From the NCBI RefSeq assembly GCF_026626705.1, contig NZ_JAPNKC010000001.1:11432001-11496000 (forward strand): 64,000 nt of DNA, in the 5' to 3' direction. Within the stretch, counting starts at the first letter, position 1, and the number at the start of each line of letters is the position of its first letter. A program made the position numbers and the translations under genes. Below, piece after piece: positions 31,642-40,729 of this stretch. The notes beneath the pieces are model-generated. The model worked only from the letters and a program-made list of their open reading frames with translations, had not been told where the DNA came from and did no database searches. The DNA comes from Pyxidicoccus sp. MSG2 (GTDB taxonomy: Bacteria; Myxococcota; Myxococcia; Myxococcales; Myxococcaceae).

Positions 31642-32565
31642 ATGACACGCTCAGACACGGAGACAGCCAGCATCCTGCTGGTGGATGACATCCCGGCCAA
31701 CCTCGTGGCGCTGGAGGCCATCCTGGCGCCGCTGGGTCAGCGCCTGGTGCTGGCTCGCTCGGGGCGGGAGGCGCTGGCGGCGCTGTTGCAGCAGGACTTC
31801 GCCTGCATCCTGCTCGACGTGCAGATGCCTGAGATGGACGGCTTCGAGACGGCCCGGCTCATCAAGGGGCGGGAGCGCACGCGCCACGTGCCCATCCTCT
31901 TCATCACCGCCTTTTCCGGCGAGGATTCGCTGATTCAGCGGGGCTATGCGCAAGGAGCGGTCGACTACATCGTGAAGCCCTTCAACCCGGACATGCTGCG
32001 CACCAAGGTGGCGGTGTTCGTGGACCTCTACATCCAGTCGCAGCACCTGATCCGGCACGCGGGGCTGTTGCGCGACCGGGAGCGTGAGGTGATGGGGCGC
32101 GAGGCCGAGGAGCGGCTCAGGGCCGCGGCGCTGGACGAGCTGCAACTGGCCCCCGAGCCGCTGGTGCTCACCGATGCGCTCATGGCCGCCGCCCCGGTGC
32201 CGATGGCCATCCTCTCCCCGGAGCTGCGCGTGCTGCGCGTCAACGACGCCTGGGCCCACCTGTGGGAGACCAGCGCCGCCATCCTCGCCGGACGCCGGGT
32301 GAGTGAGGTGGCGCCTGTTCTGGCCCAGGACCTCGAGGTCCCCGTATTCCAGGTCCTCTCCTCGGGGCGGCCCCTGACCGACCTCCACCTGGTGCCCGCG
32401 CAGCGCGACGGCGCCCGCCGCAACGACCGCCTGCTGGCGAGCTACTTCCCGCTCTCGGCGCGCGAGGGCGCCCCGTCCGCGGTCGGCGTGCTCTTGCGCT
32501 CGGAGTCCGGCGAGCTCGCGCAGCCCTTCCACCCCGAGGCCCACCCCTCGCGCAGCGTGCACTGA
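31642..32565 (+). CDS. Response regulator with C-terminal PAS-like domain
   Basis: 307 residues from ATG 31642; an upstream frame of 53 residues has no support. The receiver domain (about 8-125) has ILLVDDIPANLVALEAIL, the phospho-Asp in FACILLDVQMPEMDGFETA, Thr-Ala in ILFITAFSGED, and Lys in VDYIVKPFNPD. A helical linker leads to a PAS-like segment (APVPMAILSPELRVLRVN, FQVLSSGRPLTDLHL). No output DNA-binding or kinase domain is present, so it probably works by protein contact in a phosphorelay. No kinase is adjacent. Confidence 0.85.
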   Translation: MTRSDTETASILLVDDIPANLVALEAILAPLGQRLVLARSGREALAALLQQDFACILLDVQMPEMDGFETARLIKGRERTRHVPILFITAFSGEDSLIQRGYAQGAVDYIVKPFNPDMLRTKVAVFVDLYIQSQHLIRHAGLLRDREREVMGREAEERLRAAALDELQLAPEPLVLTDALMAAAPVPMAILSPELRVLRVNDAWAHLWETSAAILAGRRVSEVAPVLAQDLEVPVFQVLSSGRPLTDLHLVPAQRDGARRNDRLLASYFPLSAREGAPSAVGVLLRSESGELAQPFHPEAHPSRSVH

Positions 32566-32688
32566 GGCTGCCGGGGGCGGGGTCGAGGCCTTCAGCTACG
32601 CTGGGCGCGCAGCAAGGCTTCGGCACGGCCCCCCGCTCGAAGGAGAGTGTGGTACGAAAGATCCGTTTCTGTGAAACGGAGGCTCGTG

Positions 32689-34497
32689 GTGACGTTGTTT
32701 CGAGTGTATCTGGCTTCGCTGCTGGTCCTGGTGGCCGCCTGCGGTGATTCGAATCCTGATGTGACGCCTGACGCTGGACAGACCCTTTCGGACGCAGGCT
32801 CCGAGACGGTGGACGCGGGCGACAAGACACCGGACGCAGGCTCCGAGACGGTGGACGCGGGCGACAAGACGCCGGATGCAGGCGAAGTGACGCCGGACGC
32901 GGGAGTCGAGATTCCCGACGCAGGCGACGTGACTCCGGACGCAGGAAACGAGACGCCGGACGCAGGCGACGTGACTCCGGATGCCGGAAGCGAGACGCCG
33001 GATGCAGGCGAAGTGACTCCGGACGCCGGAAGCGAGACGCCGGATGCAGGCGAAGTGACGCCGGACGCAGGCGACCAGACGCCGGACGCGGGAGACCAGA
33101 CGCCCGACGCAGGCTCCGGGACGCCCGACGCAGGCTCCGAGACGCCGGACGCGGGCCCGCATCCCGAGGTGAGCGTCATCGACAACTGGGGCTTCGAGGA
33201 ATGGCCCGGTGCGCTTCCGGAGAAGTGGTTCGGGAGCACGTCGAATATCGACATCGGCGGAGTGCAGAAGGTGACGACGAACGCCTTCGAAGGCGTGAAC
33301 GCGGTCCGGCTGGCCAACTCTTCGACCACGCACAAGCGCTTCAGCACCCTGGCGAAGTCGATGCCCGCCGGCCACTACTCCTGCACCTACCAGGCGCGGG
33401 GCACCGGTGACGTTCGAAACGCCTTCTTCGACGACGACTACTCCACGTACTCGGGCTACACCACGGTCGACTCCGCGCAGTGGAAGAAGCTGGCGTACAA
33501 CTTCAACCTCGCCGCCGACGTCTTCGACACCTTCGAGATCATCTTCAGCGTCCGCAATACCAGCGGCGAGAATCTGCTCATCGACGACGTGCGCTGCGTG
33601 CGGGCCGCCGAGCCGTGTGACGCGGTCAATTGCGAGGCCTGGGAGCGTTGCGAGAATGCCACCGCCACCTGCGAGCCGCTCTCCGGTCGCTGCAACGACG
33701 CTGCTGACTGCAGCGAGTGGCAGGCCTGCGATGATACCCACACCTGTGTTGTCGCTGAGGGGCGCTGCACCCGCCACGCGGATTGCGCGAGTACCCCGGA
33801 GACACCGGTCTGCGAATCCGCCACGCACCTCTGCGTCGAGGGCGACCCCTGCGCCGGTGTCATCTGCAGCAACCCGGCGACGACCTGCAACCCCACGAGT
33901 GGCGTGTGCGAGCTGGCCGAAGGGGCCTGCAACACCACCTACGACTGCCTCGGTGCGCTGCCTGCCTGCGACCCGGCAACCCGGCGCTGCGTTTCCGCCA
34001 CTCACTCCTCGAACATCATCCGCAACGGTGGATTCGAGGACTGGGACACCTATTACATCCCCTACTACGGGGACAACTACATCCCCGACTACTGGTACGG
34101 CATCGACAACGGCGTCAGCGACCCGGGCACCGAGATCAAGCCCTCGCGCCTCGTGCACTACACGAACGTGGTGCACGGCGGCTCGACGGCGCTGCAGTTC
34201 GTTGTCCCGATCCAGGTGGCCGAGCGCTTCACTTCCGAGAAGTTCGACGTCCCGAGCGGCAACTACTTCTGTTCGTATCGGGTGCGAGGCCACGGCAGCA
34301 TCCGGCATCGCAGCTATTCGAGTGCTGGCTGGAGCCCGCAGACCGACTTCCTCGTCGTCGACAGCGACGAGTGGCAGCCGGTGTTCTTCCGCTTCACCGG
34401 CAACGTGCACGACTGGCGCTTGTTCTTCTATCCGAGCCGCAGCGAGGCCGACCGCGACCACCTTCAGGTCGACGACGTCGTCTGCACGAAGGGCTAG
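32689..34497 (+). CDS. Lipoprotein with Asp-Ala-Gly heptad linker and carbohydrate-binding-like domains
   Basis: 602 residues from GTG 32689, picked because GGAGG lies six bases upstream; GTG at 32671 or 32647 would extend the signal. The lipobox is SLLVLVAAC. A linker of 19 DAG motifs with a 7-residue period follows (mostly PDAGxxT). Two similar beta-sandwich-like domains, about 150 residues each, both open with an Asn/Gly-Phe-Glu motif (WGFEEWPG and NGGFEDWDT) and end VDDVxC. Between them lies a Cys-rich region with EGF-like spacing. The domains resemble carbohydrate-binding modules of secreted myxobacterial proteins. No catalytic motif is seen. Confidence 0.8.
   Translation: MTLFRVYLASLLVLVAACGDSNPDVTPDAGQTLSDAGSETVDAGDKTPDAGSETVDAGDKTPDAGEVTPDAGVEIPDAGDVTPDAGNETPDAGDVTPDAGSETPDAGEVTPDAGSETPDAGEVTPDAGDQTPDAGDQTPDAGSGTPDAGSETPDAGPHPEVSVIDNWGFEEWPGALPEKWFGSTSNIDIGGVQKVTTNAFEGVNAVRLANSSTTHKRFSTLAKSMPAGHYSCTYQARGTGDVRNAFFDDDYSTYSGYTTVDSAQWKKLAYNFNLAADVFDTFEIIFSVRNTSGENLLIDDVRCVRAAEPCDAVNCEAWERCENATATCEPLSGRCNDAADCSEWQACDDTHTCVVAEGRCTRHADCASTPETPVCESATHLCVEGDPCAGVICSNPATTCNPTSGVCELAEGACNTTYDCLGALPACDPATRRCVSATHSSNIIRNGGFEDWDTYYIPYYGDNYIPDYWYGIDNGVSDPGTEIKPSRLVHYTNVVHGGSTALQFVVPIQVAERFTSEKFDVPSGNYFCSYRVRGHGSIRHRSYSSAGWSPQTDFLVVDSDEWQPVFFRFTGNVHDWRLFFYPSRSEADRDHLQVDDVVCTKG
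32764..33150 (+). repeat. 21-bp tandem repeats coding for (D-A-G-x-x-T-P) heptads
   Basis: About 18 imperfect copies of a 21-bp unit encode the Asp-Ala-Gly linker of the lipoprotein. Alternating SET/EVT/DVT/DKT units show that pairs of units were duplicated together. Confidence 0.85.
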
Positions 34498-34523
34498 GAA
34501 CACCGCTCCCAGCCGCGCTCCGT

Positions 34524-34543
34524 CCCTCTCCTACGGGAGAGGG
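34524..34543. terminator. Hairpin between convergent genes
   Basis: An 8-bp perfect stem (34524-34531 with 34536-34543) with a 4-nt TACG loop overlaps the last codon of the ECF sigma gene and lies 26 nt past the DAG lipoprotein stop. Confidence 0.6.
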
Positions 34544-35550
34544 GCGGGCGTAGGCGCCGCTCCCGGCCAGTACCGATAGCCGTTCACCTGGAAGGGGACG
34601 TCGAGCTCGGCGCAGATTTCCGCAATCACGTCCGGGGTGAAGAAGTAGTTGCGGACCCGGGCGATGCGGTCGCCATCCGTCTCCATGGTCATCACCGTGC
34701 GGACCCTGGGACCCTGCGAGTGCTCGTACCAGAAGAGCAGGACCCAGGCGTCGCGATGCCGGCGCACCTCGCAGCGCGGGATGGTGCCGAGGTAGCCCGC
34801 GAGCAGCTCGGCCGGGACGCCGCCGCGCTCGTCGTAGGTGATGGGGGACATCGTCCCCGCGAAGGAACCGGTGCGCGGGTCCTTGGGCGCCTCGGGCCCG
34901 TATTCGGTGACCACGCCCACGATTTCCACGGTCGCGCTGTCGAGCAGTAGCGCCGTGAGGCGCTCCATGTCCCGGGCGTTGAAGGCGTCGCAGAACGCGT
35001 CCAGGGCTCCGGGCGTGGGCTCGCGGGTGGGCGCTTCGTCCAGCGGTGCCGCCAGCCGCCCCCGCCCGCGGTGGAGTGCGGCCTTCACCGCACCCACCGT
35101 CGTGGAGAGCGTGTCCGCGATTTCCTCGAGCGAGAAGTCGAAGACGTCCTTGAGCACCACCGCCGCGCGCTCCTGGGGTGGGAGCCGCACGAGCAACGTG
35201 CCGGCTGACTCGCGCGACGCGCGGGGCTCCTGGCCGGGCTCGACGACTGGATGCGCCGCGGCGGTCAGCTCGAGTCGCGAGCGGCGCACGCGGTCAATCC
35301 AGAGGTTCGACGCCGTCCGGAACAGCCAGGCCCTGGGCCGTGGGACGTCGCTGAACACAGTCCCAAGTGTCACGAAGGCGCGCATGAGCGCCTCCTGCAC
35401 CAGGTCCTCCGCGTCCCACGCGTTCCGGGTGAGGTGGCGGCAATAGCGGTAGAGCTCGGGCCGGAGCGTCTCCACGAGGTCGAGGAAGCGCTGCCATGAC
35501 GTCTTCACGTCGTCCCTGAGCGCGTCGATGGTGGGCGGGGGCTTGTTCAT
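34531..35550 (-). CDS. ECF sigma factor with SnoaL-like C-terminal domain
   Basis: 339 residues from ATG 35550. Region 2 is ELYRYCRHLTRNAWDAEDLV with QEALMRAFVTL and RAWLFRTASNLWIDRVRR; region 4 is LPPQERAAVVLKDVFDFSLE with EEIADTLSTTVGAVKAALHR. The C-terminal 140 residues form an NTF2/SnoaL-type extension (DAFCDAFNARDMERLTALLL, then RVRNYFFTPDVIAEICAELD). In this ECF type the extension regulates sigma activity in place of a membrane anti-sigma factor. The gene starts within the last four bases of the RibD-like gene, so they are translationally coupled. Confidence 0.88.
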   Translation of the reverse strand: MNKPPPTIDALRDDVKTSWQRFLDLVETLRPELYRYCRHLTRNAWDAEDLVQEALMRAFVTLGTVFSDVPRPRAWLFRTASNLWIDRVRRSRLELTAAAHPVVEPGQEPRASRESAGTLLVRLPPQERAAVVLKDVFDFSLEEIADTLSTTVGAVKAALHRGRGRLAAPLDEAPTREPTPGALDAFCDAFNARDMERLTALLLDSATVEIVGVVTEYGPEAPKDPRTGSFAGTMSPITYDERGGVPAELLAGYLGTIPRCEVRRHRDAWVLLFWYEHSQGPRVRTVMTMETDGDRIARVRNYFFTPDVIAEICAELDVPFQVNGYRYWPGAAPTPAPLP

Positions 35551-36140
35551 GTCCGGTGAGGCTCGTAACAAAGCACGACGAGGTTGCGGCCCAGTTGGGT
35601 CGTGCGGACCAGGTCCAATTTCTGACGGAGCCCCGTGGGAGGAAAGAGCGGCGTTCCCGAGCCGAGCAGCACGGGATGCACGATGAGTCGGTACTCGTCG
35701 ATGAGGTCGTGCCGCGCGAGAGTGGAAACCAGCCCTGCGCCGGCCCACGCCACGAGCGGCTTGCCGGGCTGACGCTTGAGCTCGGTGATGGTCTCCGCGA
35801 CACGGTCGCGGACGATGCGGGTGTTGTTCCACGCCGCCTGCTCGAGCGTCCGTGACAGGACGAGCTTCGGCAGGGCATTCATCTTGCGGGCGAACGCGAG
35901 GTCTGCCGCCGAGCGGGGGTTCACTTCGGCGTTCGGCCAGTAGCCCAGCATCAACTCATACGCACGTCGGCCATAGAGCGCGAGGCCGACGGAGTCGATC
36001 ATCTCGTCGCAGTACTGCTCGAACTGAGGGTTGCCATCGTCGAACCAGTCCAGCTCGCGGTTCGGCCCCTCGATGTAGCCATCGAGCGACACGATCATCG
36101 AAACGAAGAGGCGCCTGACAGGGGATTGGGTGGTCGTCAT
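35547..36140 (-). CDS. RibD C-terminal/dihydrofolate reductase-like protein
   Basis: 197 residues from ATG 36140. It has the dihydrofolate reductase fold of the RibD C-terminal family: RLFVSMIVSLDGYIEGPN, LALYGRRAYELMLGYWP, NALPKLVLSRTLEQAAW, KPLVAWAGAGLVSTLARHD and VHPVLLGSGTPLFP. Members reduce pteridines or flavin precursors with NADPH, but many have unknown substrates. The overlap (ATGA) with the ECF sigma gene is a common pairing of such reductases with SnoaL-type ECF genes and suggests the sigma factor responds to, or controls, this reductase. Confidence 0.85.
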   Translation of the reverse strand: MTTTQSPVRRLFVSMIVSLDGYIEGPNRELDWFDDGNPQFEQYCDEMIDSVGLALYGRRAYELMLGYWPNAEVNPRSAADLAFARKMNALPKLVLSRTLEQAAWNNTRIVRDRVAETITELKRQPGKPLVAWAGAGLVSTLARHDLIDEYRLIVHPVLLGSGTPLFPPTGLRQKLDLVRTTQLGRNLVVLCYEPHRT

Positions 36141-36337
36141 GCAGGGGAGACGAACCAGGGCGCGGAAAAGATACGGCGCCGTGTTTCCTCGGGCACCCGG
36201 AGCGCGCGCTGGACGCGCGCTGCCCCAGCCCCTCGACATTCGAAGCAGGCGCCCGGTGTCCGCCTGCCGGCCTGGCCGGCGTCCCCACCCCGGGCGCCCC
36301 CCCGCGAGTTGCGCCTTCCAATTCGTGCAGCGGAGCC

Positions 36338-37183
36338 TCAGCGAGCCAGGGGCTCGACCTCTCCGGGGCTCAGTTCGATCTGCGCCTCCGCGCCGGACCA
36401 CACGAACGGAATGCCGGGCTGGCGGTAGAGCGTGACGGGAATGTCCCGCGAGAGCTGCGCGTGGAGCGCGGGGAGCTGGGACCAGTGCAGGCCATGCCGC
36501 GCGTGGTGGGCGGTGTGGTAGCCCAGGTTGCCCGTCACCAGGTTGTAGCCCCGATGCACGATGTTGTACGAGGCGTGGGTGTGCTCCGCGGCGTCGAGCC
36601 CCGCGTGGTGGAAGTACGTGGCCCAGACCGTCACGTAGAGGGACACGCACATGGGGAGCAGGAACACCCAGAGCGCGTTGTACCAGTCATGCCAGAAGAG
36701 CAGGCCGAGCAGCGCCACCTGCAGCGCGCCCATCCCCAGGAAGATGCGGAAGGCCCGCGGGTGCTCCCGCCCCACGCTGAACGCGCGAGGATAGGCCGTG
36801 AGCGTCGTGATGATGGAGAACTCCTGCTCGCCCATCGCTGTCCCGTCGCGGCGCTTCCAACGGGCCTCGTCCTTCTCCTGGTCGAGGTAGTTGCGATGGT
36901 GGCCGAGCACATGGTGCAGGAACCATCCATGTGACGTCGCCCCGGTCTGGAAGCCGAACACGATCTCCAGGAGCCGGTTGGGAAGGGCGTGGCGGAACAT
37001 CGACACGTGCTGGTGGTGGTGGTTCCACGCGCAGATCCACCCCTTGGGAATCACCCACAGGGCGAGCCACAGGATGGGGAGCCACCAGCTTCGCGCGGTG
37101 AAGTACACCGTCAGGTCCAGCGCGAAGGCAGTGAAGAACAGCAGGACGGGGATGCGGTCTCGGGGATGTCGGAACAGGGTCAT
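36338..37183 (-). CDS. Membrane fatty-acid desaturase
   Basis: 281 residues from ATG 37183, with GAAGAG just upstream. The three His boxes of the membrane diiron family are present: WNHHHQH (about 54), HHVLGHHRNY (about 87) and YHTAHHARHG (about 238). Four or more hydrophobic segments surround them. It should insert double bonds into, or hydroxylate, lipid chains. The start overlaps the P450 stop by 4 bp (ATGA), so the two are made together. Supplying polyunsaturated acids to the neighbouring lipoxygenases is a natural role. Confidence 0.88.
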   Translation of the reverse strand: MTLFRHPRDRIPVLLFFTAFALDLTVYFTARSWWLPILWLALWVIPKGWICAWNHHHQHVSMFRHALPNRLLEIVFGFQTGATSHGWFLHHVLGHHRNYLDQEKDEARWKRRDGTAMGEQEFSIITTLTAYPRAFSVGREHPRAFRIFLGMGALQVALLGLLFWHDWYNALWVFLLPMCVSLYVTVWATYFHHAGLDAAEHTHASYNIVHRGYNLVTGNLGYHTAHHARHGLHWSQLPALHAQLSRDIPVTLYRQPGIPFVWSGAEAQIELSPGEVEPLAR

Positions 37184-38613
37184 GCGCTCTTCGATGCGGG
37201 GGATGGACGGGCTCGGATGGAATGTTGATCGTACTCGGACTGCCGGGATCTCAACCTCCCGGTGACGCCCTTGGGAAGGACGACGCCGAAGAAGAAGCCC
37301 TCCTCGAAGGGCTCCGTCGAGTCGACTTGGACCTGGACGCGGGAGGCAATCGTCGTCAGCGCCGTCTGGAGGTACAGCATGGCGAAGTCCCCGGCCACAC
37401 AGGCGCGGGGGCCACGGCCGAACGGGAAGAAGTGGCCGCTGCCGAGCGGATCCCTTGCGGCGCCGCCGTCCAGCCAGCGCGCCGGCTCGAAGACCTCCGG
37501 GTTCGCCCAGTGGGACGGATCCCGGTGCAGGTGCTGGTTCGAAATCATGAGCGTCGTGCCAGCGGGCCACGTTACTCCCGCCAGCTGCGTCTCGGCGGAC
37601 GGCGTCCGGAGGAAGATGCGGACCGCGGGCAGGATTCGCAGGGCCTCGTAGGCGACGGCCTCGGACCACGGCGCTCCGCGCAGCCGCTCGACGCTCAGGG
37701 GCGCGTCCGCGAGCGAGGTGGCCTCGGCGGCCAGTCGCGCCTCGGCCTCGGGGTACTTCTGGAGCTGGTGGAAGGCGCCGACCAGGGTGGTGCTCGAGGA
37801 GAAGACGCCCCCGAAGAAGAACCCGCCGAGCAGGTGGGCATGCACCGTGTCGTCGAGCTCCGGCATCTCGCGCAGCGTCCACGACATCAGGTCCACCCGA
37901 TGGGGGGCCGGAGCCGCGCGCGCCGCGCGAATCTTCTCGGCGAACAGCCCGTAGAAGCGCTCCCGGGCCGCTGCGAAGCCCTTGGGCGGAGAGATGAACT
38001 TCAGTGGGAGCTTTGCCTGGATGCGCGCGTCGGCGGCCGCGGCCAGGAGCATGAAGTCGTCGTAGACCGGGGTGGGGATCTTCTCTCCCACGGTGGCCAC
38101 GCAGAAGGCATCGAAGGTCAGCCGGCGCAGCGCGGGCGTCAGGTCGATGGACGGCTCGCTCAGCAGGGCCTCCACCGATTCGGCCACGGCGGCCCGCAGC
38201 GGTTCCACCTGGGCGGCCCGCCAGGCGTGGGTCCAGGGCTGTGCCAGCGGGTCCATCCCATGCTTGCGCGACCAGTCCTCGCCCTGCTTCGCGATGAAGG
38301 GCGTGTCGTCCGTGGTGGAGTGACGGATCTGCTCGCCGATGTTGCCCTTCTCGAACTCCAGCCGGCGGGTTTCCAGCACCTCCTCGATGAGCGCGGGGTC
38401 GTTGAGCACCAGCGCCGGGCCAGGCCCCATCCAGATGAGGGTGCGGCCTCCGTACGTGCGCCCGTAGCGCGCGCAGACGTCCCACGGCGGGGCGCCGAGG
38501 AAGTCTCCGATGTTGCCCAGCAGGCCGGGTGGGGGCCCGGGCAGGCTCGCGTAGGCCTTGCGCCGCGCGCCGAAGAACAGGTTGAACAGACCGCGGGAAA
38601 GCAGGTTGGGCAA
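37180..38613 (-). CDS. Cytochrome P450 with atypical I-helix
   Basis: 477 residues. The heme ligand loop is FFPFGRGPRACVAG with Cys near residue 400; the ExxR pair is in YEALRILPAVR (about 323). The I-helix reads GGFFFGGVFSSSTT, so the usual acid is Phe and the Thr is Ser. Ordinary monooxygenases use that acid-alcohol pair to activate O2; its loss is typical of P450s that act on hydroperoxides or peroxides. The N-terminus has a short hydrophobic part and PGPPPGLLGNI hinge, so it is probably soluble or peripherally bound. It sits between a desaturase (4-bp overlap) and a lipoxygenase (11 bp gap). Confidence 0.9.
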   Translation of the reverse strand: MPNLLSRGLFNLFFGARRKAYASLPGPPPGLLGNIGDFLGAPPWDVCARYGRTYGGRTLIWMGPGPALVLNDPALIEEVLETRRLEFEKGNIGEQIRHSTTDDTPFIAKQGEDWSRKHGMDPLAQPWTHAWRAAQVEPLRAAVAESVEALLSEPSIDLTPALRRLTFDAFCVATVGEKIPTPVYDDFMLLAAAADARIQAKLPLKFISPPKGFAAARERFYGLFAEKIRAARAAPAPHRVDLMSWTLREMPELDDTVHAHLLGGFFFGGVFSSSTTLVGAFHQLQKYPEAEARLAAEATSLADAPLSVERLRGAPWSEAVAYEALRILPAVRIFLRTPSAETQLAGVTWPAGTTLMISNQHLHRDPSHWANPEVFEPARWLDGGAARDPLGSGHFFPFGRGPRACVAGDFAMLYLQTALTTIASRVQVQVDSTEPFEEGFFFGVVLPKGVTGRLRSRQSEYDQHSIRARPSPASKSA

Positions 38614-38624
38614 GGGCGTGCGCC

Positions 38625-40652
38625 TCAGACGGTGATGCCGCAGGGAATCCTGTCGGGACGCAGGACGGTGTAGGGGACCTCTGACTTCGCGTTGCGCGCC
38701 TTCACCACCTCGAGCTGGGTGCGCAGCCGATCCTGGAACCTGTTGCGGATGGCCGCGAGCTCCGGCTCCTGGAAGTAGTCCTCACGCCAGCCGCTCTCGT
38801 GGAGGAGGTACTCCTCGTCGTCACCGAAGCTGGACAGCGCCCGGCCGATGGCGACCTGCCAGAGCGTCTGGGACTTGCTGGGAATCATCGCCGCGATGTC
38901 CTCCGGGCCGATGACGCCCTTCTGCCTCGGCGGCTCCCGGCGCAGGCAGAGCGGGGCGTTGGGCACGAAGGCGTAGTGCTCGTACTGGAGGTAGTTCACC
39001 GCGGCGTGGTGGACGCTGACCGTGAAGAGGACCGTGGTCAGGATGTCCACGAGGTCATCGACGCGCCGGAGCTCCCGGCAGGGCAGCTTGTCGACAGGCA
39101 GCCCCCGCTCGGTGAGGTCCGTCCACCAGTGCCGCAGCTCGGCGTCAGCCGCGAGGTCCGCGTCGGACCGGTAGAAGTGCCGGAGCGTGCCACCGACATA
39201 CTCCTCGAAGGCGTCCCACAGCGGCAGGGCGTCGTCCCGGTAGGGGTAGTAGGGGAGGACGGCGGGGTCGAGGACGCCGCGGCGCTCGAGGTCCAGGCGG
39301 GGCTTGTTGTCGGACAGCTTCCAGCGCTGGAAGCCCTTCTTGCCCAGCTGCAGGTGCCCCTTGTCGGGGCCGCCGGTGGCGATGAAGTCGTCGAAGACGC
39401 CGCCCTCGGAGAGCAGGCCCTTTCGCGCGCCCTCGTTGATGGCGAGCGTGTAGCGGAAGTGGCGGCGGAGCAGCTTGTAGACGGGGTGCGGGTCCGGGAG
39501 GTTTCGCATCGTCGCCATGACGAACGGCTCCGCCACGAAGTGGGTCCGCAGCGCGTGCCCCACCATCTGGTGGGTGTTCCCCTCGCTGCAACGGACGGAG
39601 ACCTTCGCCGCCAGCCAGTCGTATTCGCCGTCATTGGGCGTGAAGACCGGGGCGGTCTCCGCGTCCCTCCCGAGCTGGATGGCGATGGGCCGCAATTGGC
39701 GCGTGTCGTCCAGGTACAGCAGGCACCGGGACGCGGGCGCCCAGCGCCGCTCCTCGACGCCGTCCTCGCCAACCTTCCGGAACATCCGGATGCCCTCGAG
39801 GATTTCGAAGTCGATCAGGAACAGGCGCTTCGCCTCGAAGGCGCGCGCCAGCGTGTCGCCCGGTGCCAGCACGCCGTGGACGTCCGCCTCTGACAGGGGC
39901 ATGCCCGCTGGCAGGTGGGTGATGGACTGGATGTGGAGGGGATTGATGCCCTGGACGGCCTGCCGCGCGAACTCCAGGTCGTCCTTCCAGCGCTGGGCGA
40001 GCTGGGGCATCTCGATGCCCTTGAAGAAGTCGAAGATGTCGACGAGCCCGTTCCACGCCTTGGACAGCACGGGCAGGTGCAGCTTGATGGACGCCAGCGT
40101 CTTGGCGATGACGACCTCGTAGCTGCCCTCGCTCAGGCCCCGGTACAGCTCGTCCTTCGGAAGTGGTCGCTCCTTGCTGATGTCGAGCGCGCCGGGAAGC
40201 CCGGCGGTCGCCTCGGCGGGGCGCCAGGGGTACATGCGCTGGCGGGCCTGGAGTTGCTCGTGACGGGCCCGGGCCTCGCGCTCGTTCTTCACCTGCTGCG
40301 GCAGCCTCGCCGAGCCCTCGAGGACTTCCGTCGTCGAGCCGCCCGGGACCCACCGGTAGAAGGGGAAGAACCAGCTCCTGCCGCCCGACGTCACCCAGAC
40401 GGTGTCGAGGAGCCAGTCGCCCGCGACGCCTCCGGAGTTGCTGAACCGCAGCAGCACCAGCTCGCCCACATCCTCCGCGACGACGGTGTAGACGTCCTCG
40501 GCACCGGCCTCGAAGTCATTGTGGAAGCGCTTGTCCAGCGTGTGCGGACCGCTCTCTCCCCGCGTACCGACCAGCACGACGGAAATGGTGGAGTCCGTCC
40601 CCGCTCCGAGTCGCGAGTCCGTGCGAATCGTGAGCTTGTATTCGACAGTCAT
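38625..40652 (-). CDS. Lipoxygenase with N-terminal PLAT-like domain
   Basis: 675 residues from ATG 40652, chosen for GAGGG upstream; a start at 40712 would add 20 unsupported residues. Residues 1-115 look like a PLAT beta-sandwich (EYKLTIRTDSRLGAGTDS, then FFPFYRWVP). The catalytic domain holds HQMVGHALRTHFVAEPF (about 361), DPHPVYKLLRRH, and VHHAAVNYLQYEHYAF (about 546), which supply three His and an Asn to the iron. The protein ends PCGITV, so the C-terminal carboxylate ligand is on Val rather than the usual Ile. It should add O2 to polyunsaturated fatty acids. Last bases are 11 bp from the P450 start. Confidence 0.9.
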   Translation of the reverse strand: MTVEYKLTIRTDSRLGAGTDSTISVVLVGTRGESGPHTLDKRFHNDFEAGAEDVYTVVAEDVGELVLLRFSNSGGVAGDWLLDTVWVTSGGRSWFFPFYRWVPGGSTTEVLEGSARLPQQVKNEREARARHEQLQARQRMYPWRPAEATAGLPGALDISKERPLPKDELYRGLSEGSYEVVIAKTLASIKLHLPVLSKAWNGLVDIFDFFKGIEMPQLAQRWKDDLEFARQAVQGINPLHIQSITHLPAGMPLSEADVHGVLAPGDTLARAFEAKRLFLIDFEILEGIRMFRKVGEDGVEERRWAPASRCLLYLDDTRQLRPIAIQLGRDAETAPVFTPNDGEYDWLAAKVSVRCSEGNTHQMVGHALRTHFVAEPFVMATMRNLPDPHPVYKLLRRHFRYTLAINEGARKGLLSEGGVFDDFIATGGPDKGHLQLGKKGFQRWKLSDNKPRLDLERRGVLDPAVLPYYPYRDDALPLWDAFEEYVGGTLRHFYRSDADLAADAELRHWWTDLTERGLPVDKLPCRELRRVDDLVDILTTVLFTVSVHHAAVNYLQYEHYAFVPNAPLCLRREPPRQKGVIGPEDIAAMIPSKSQTLWQVAIGRALSSFGDDEEYLLHESGWREDYFQEPELAAIRNRFQDRLRTQLEVVKARNAKSEVPYTVLRPDRIPCGITV

Positions 40653-40729
40653 GGAACCCTCGGCCTGGCGCGGCCAGAAGGTAGGTCGGACAAAGTGAAC
40701 ACTGCAAGCCATGGTACTCTCGATGGAAA

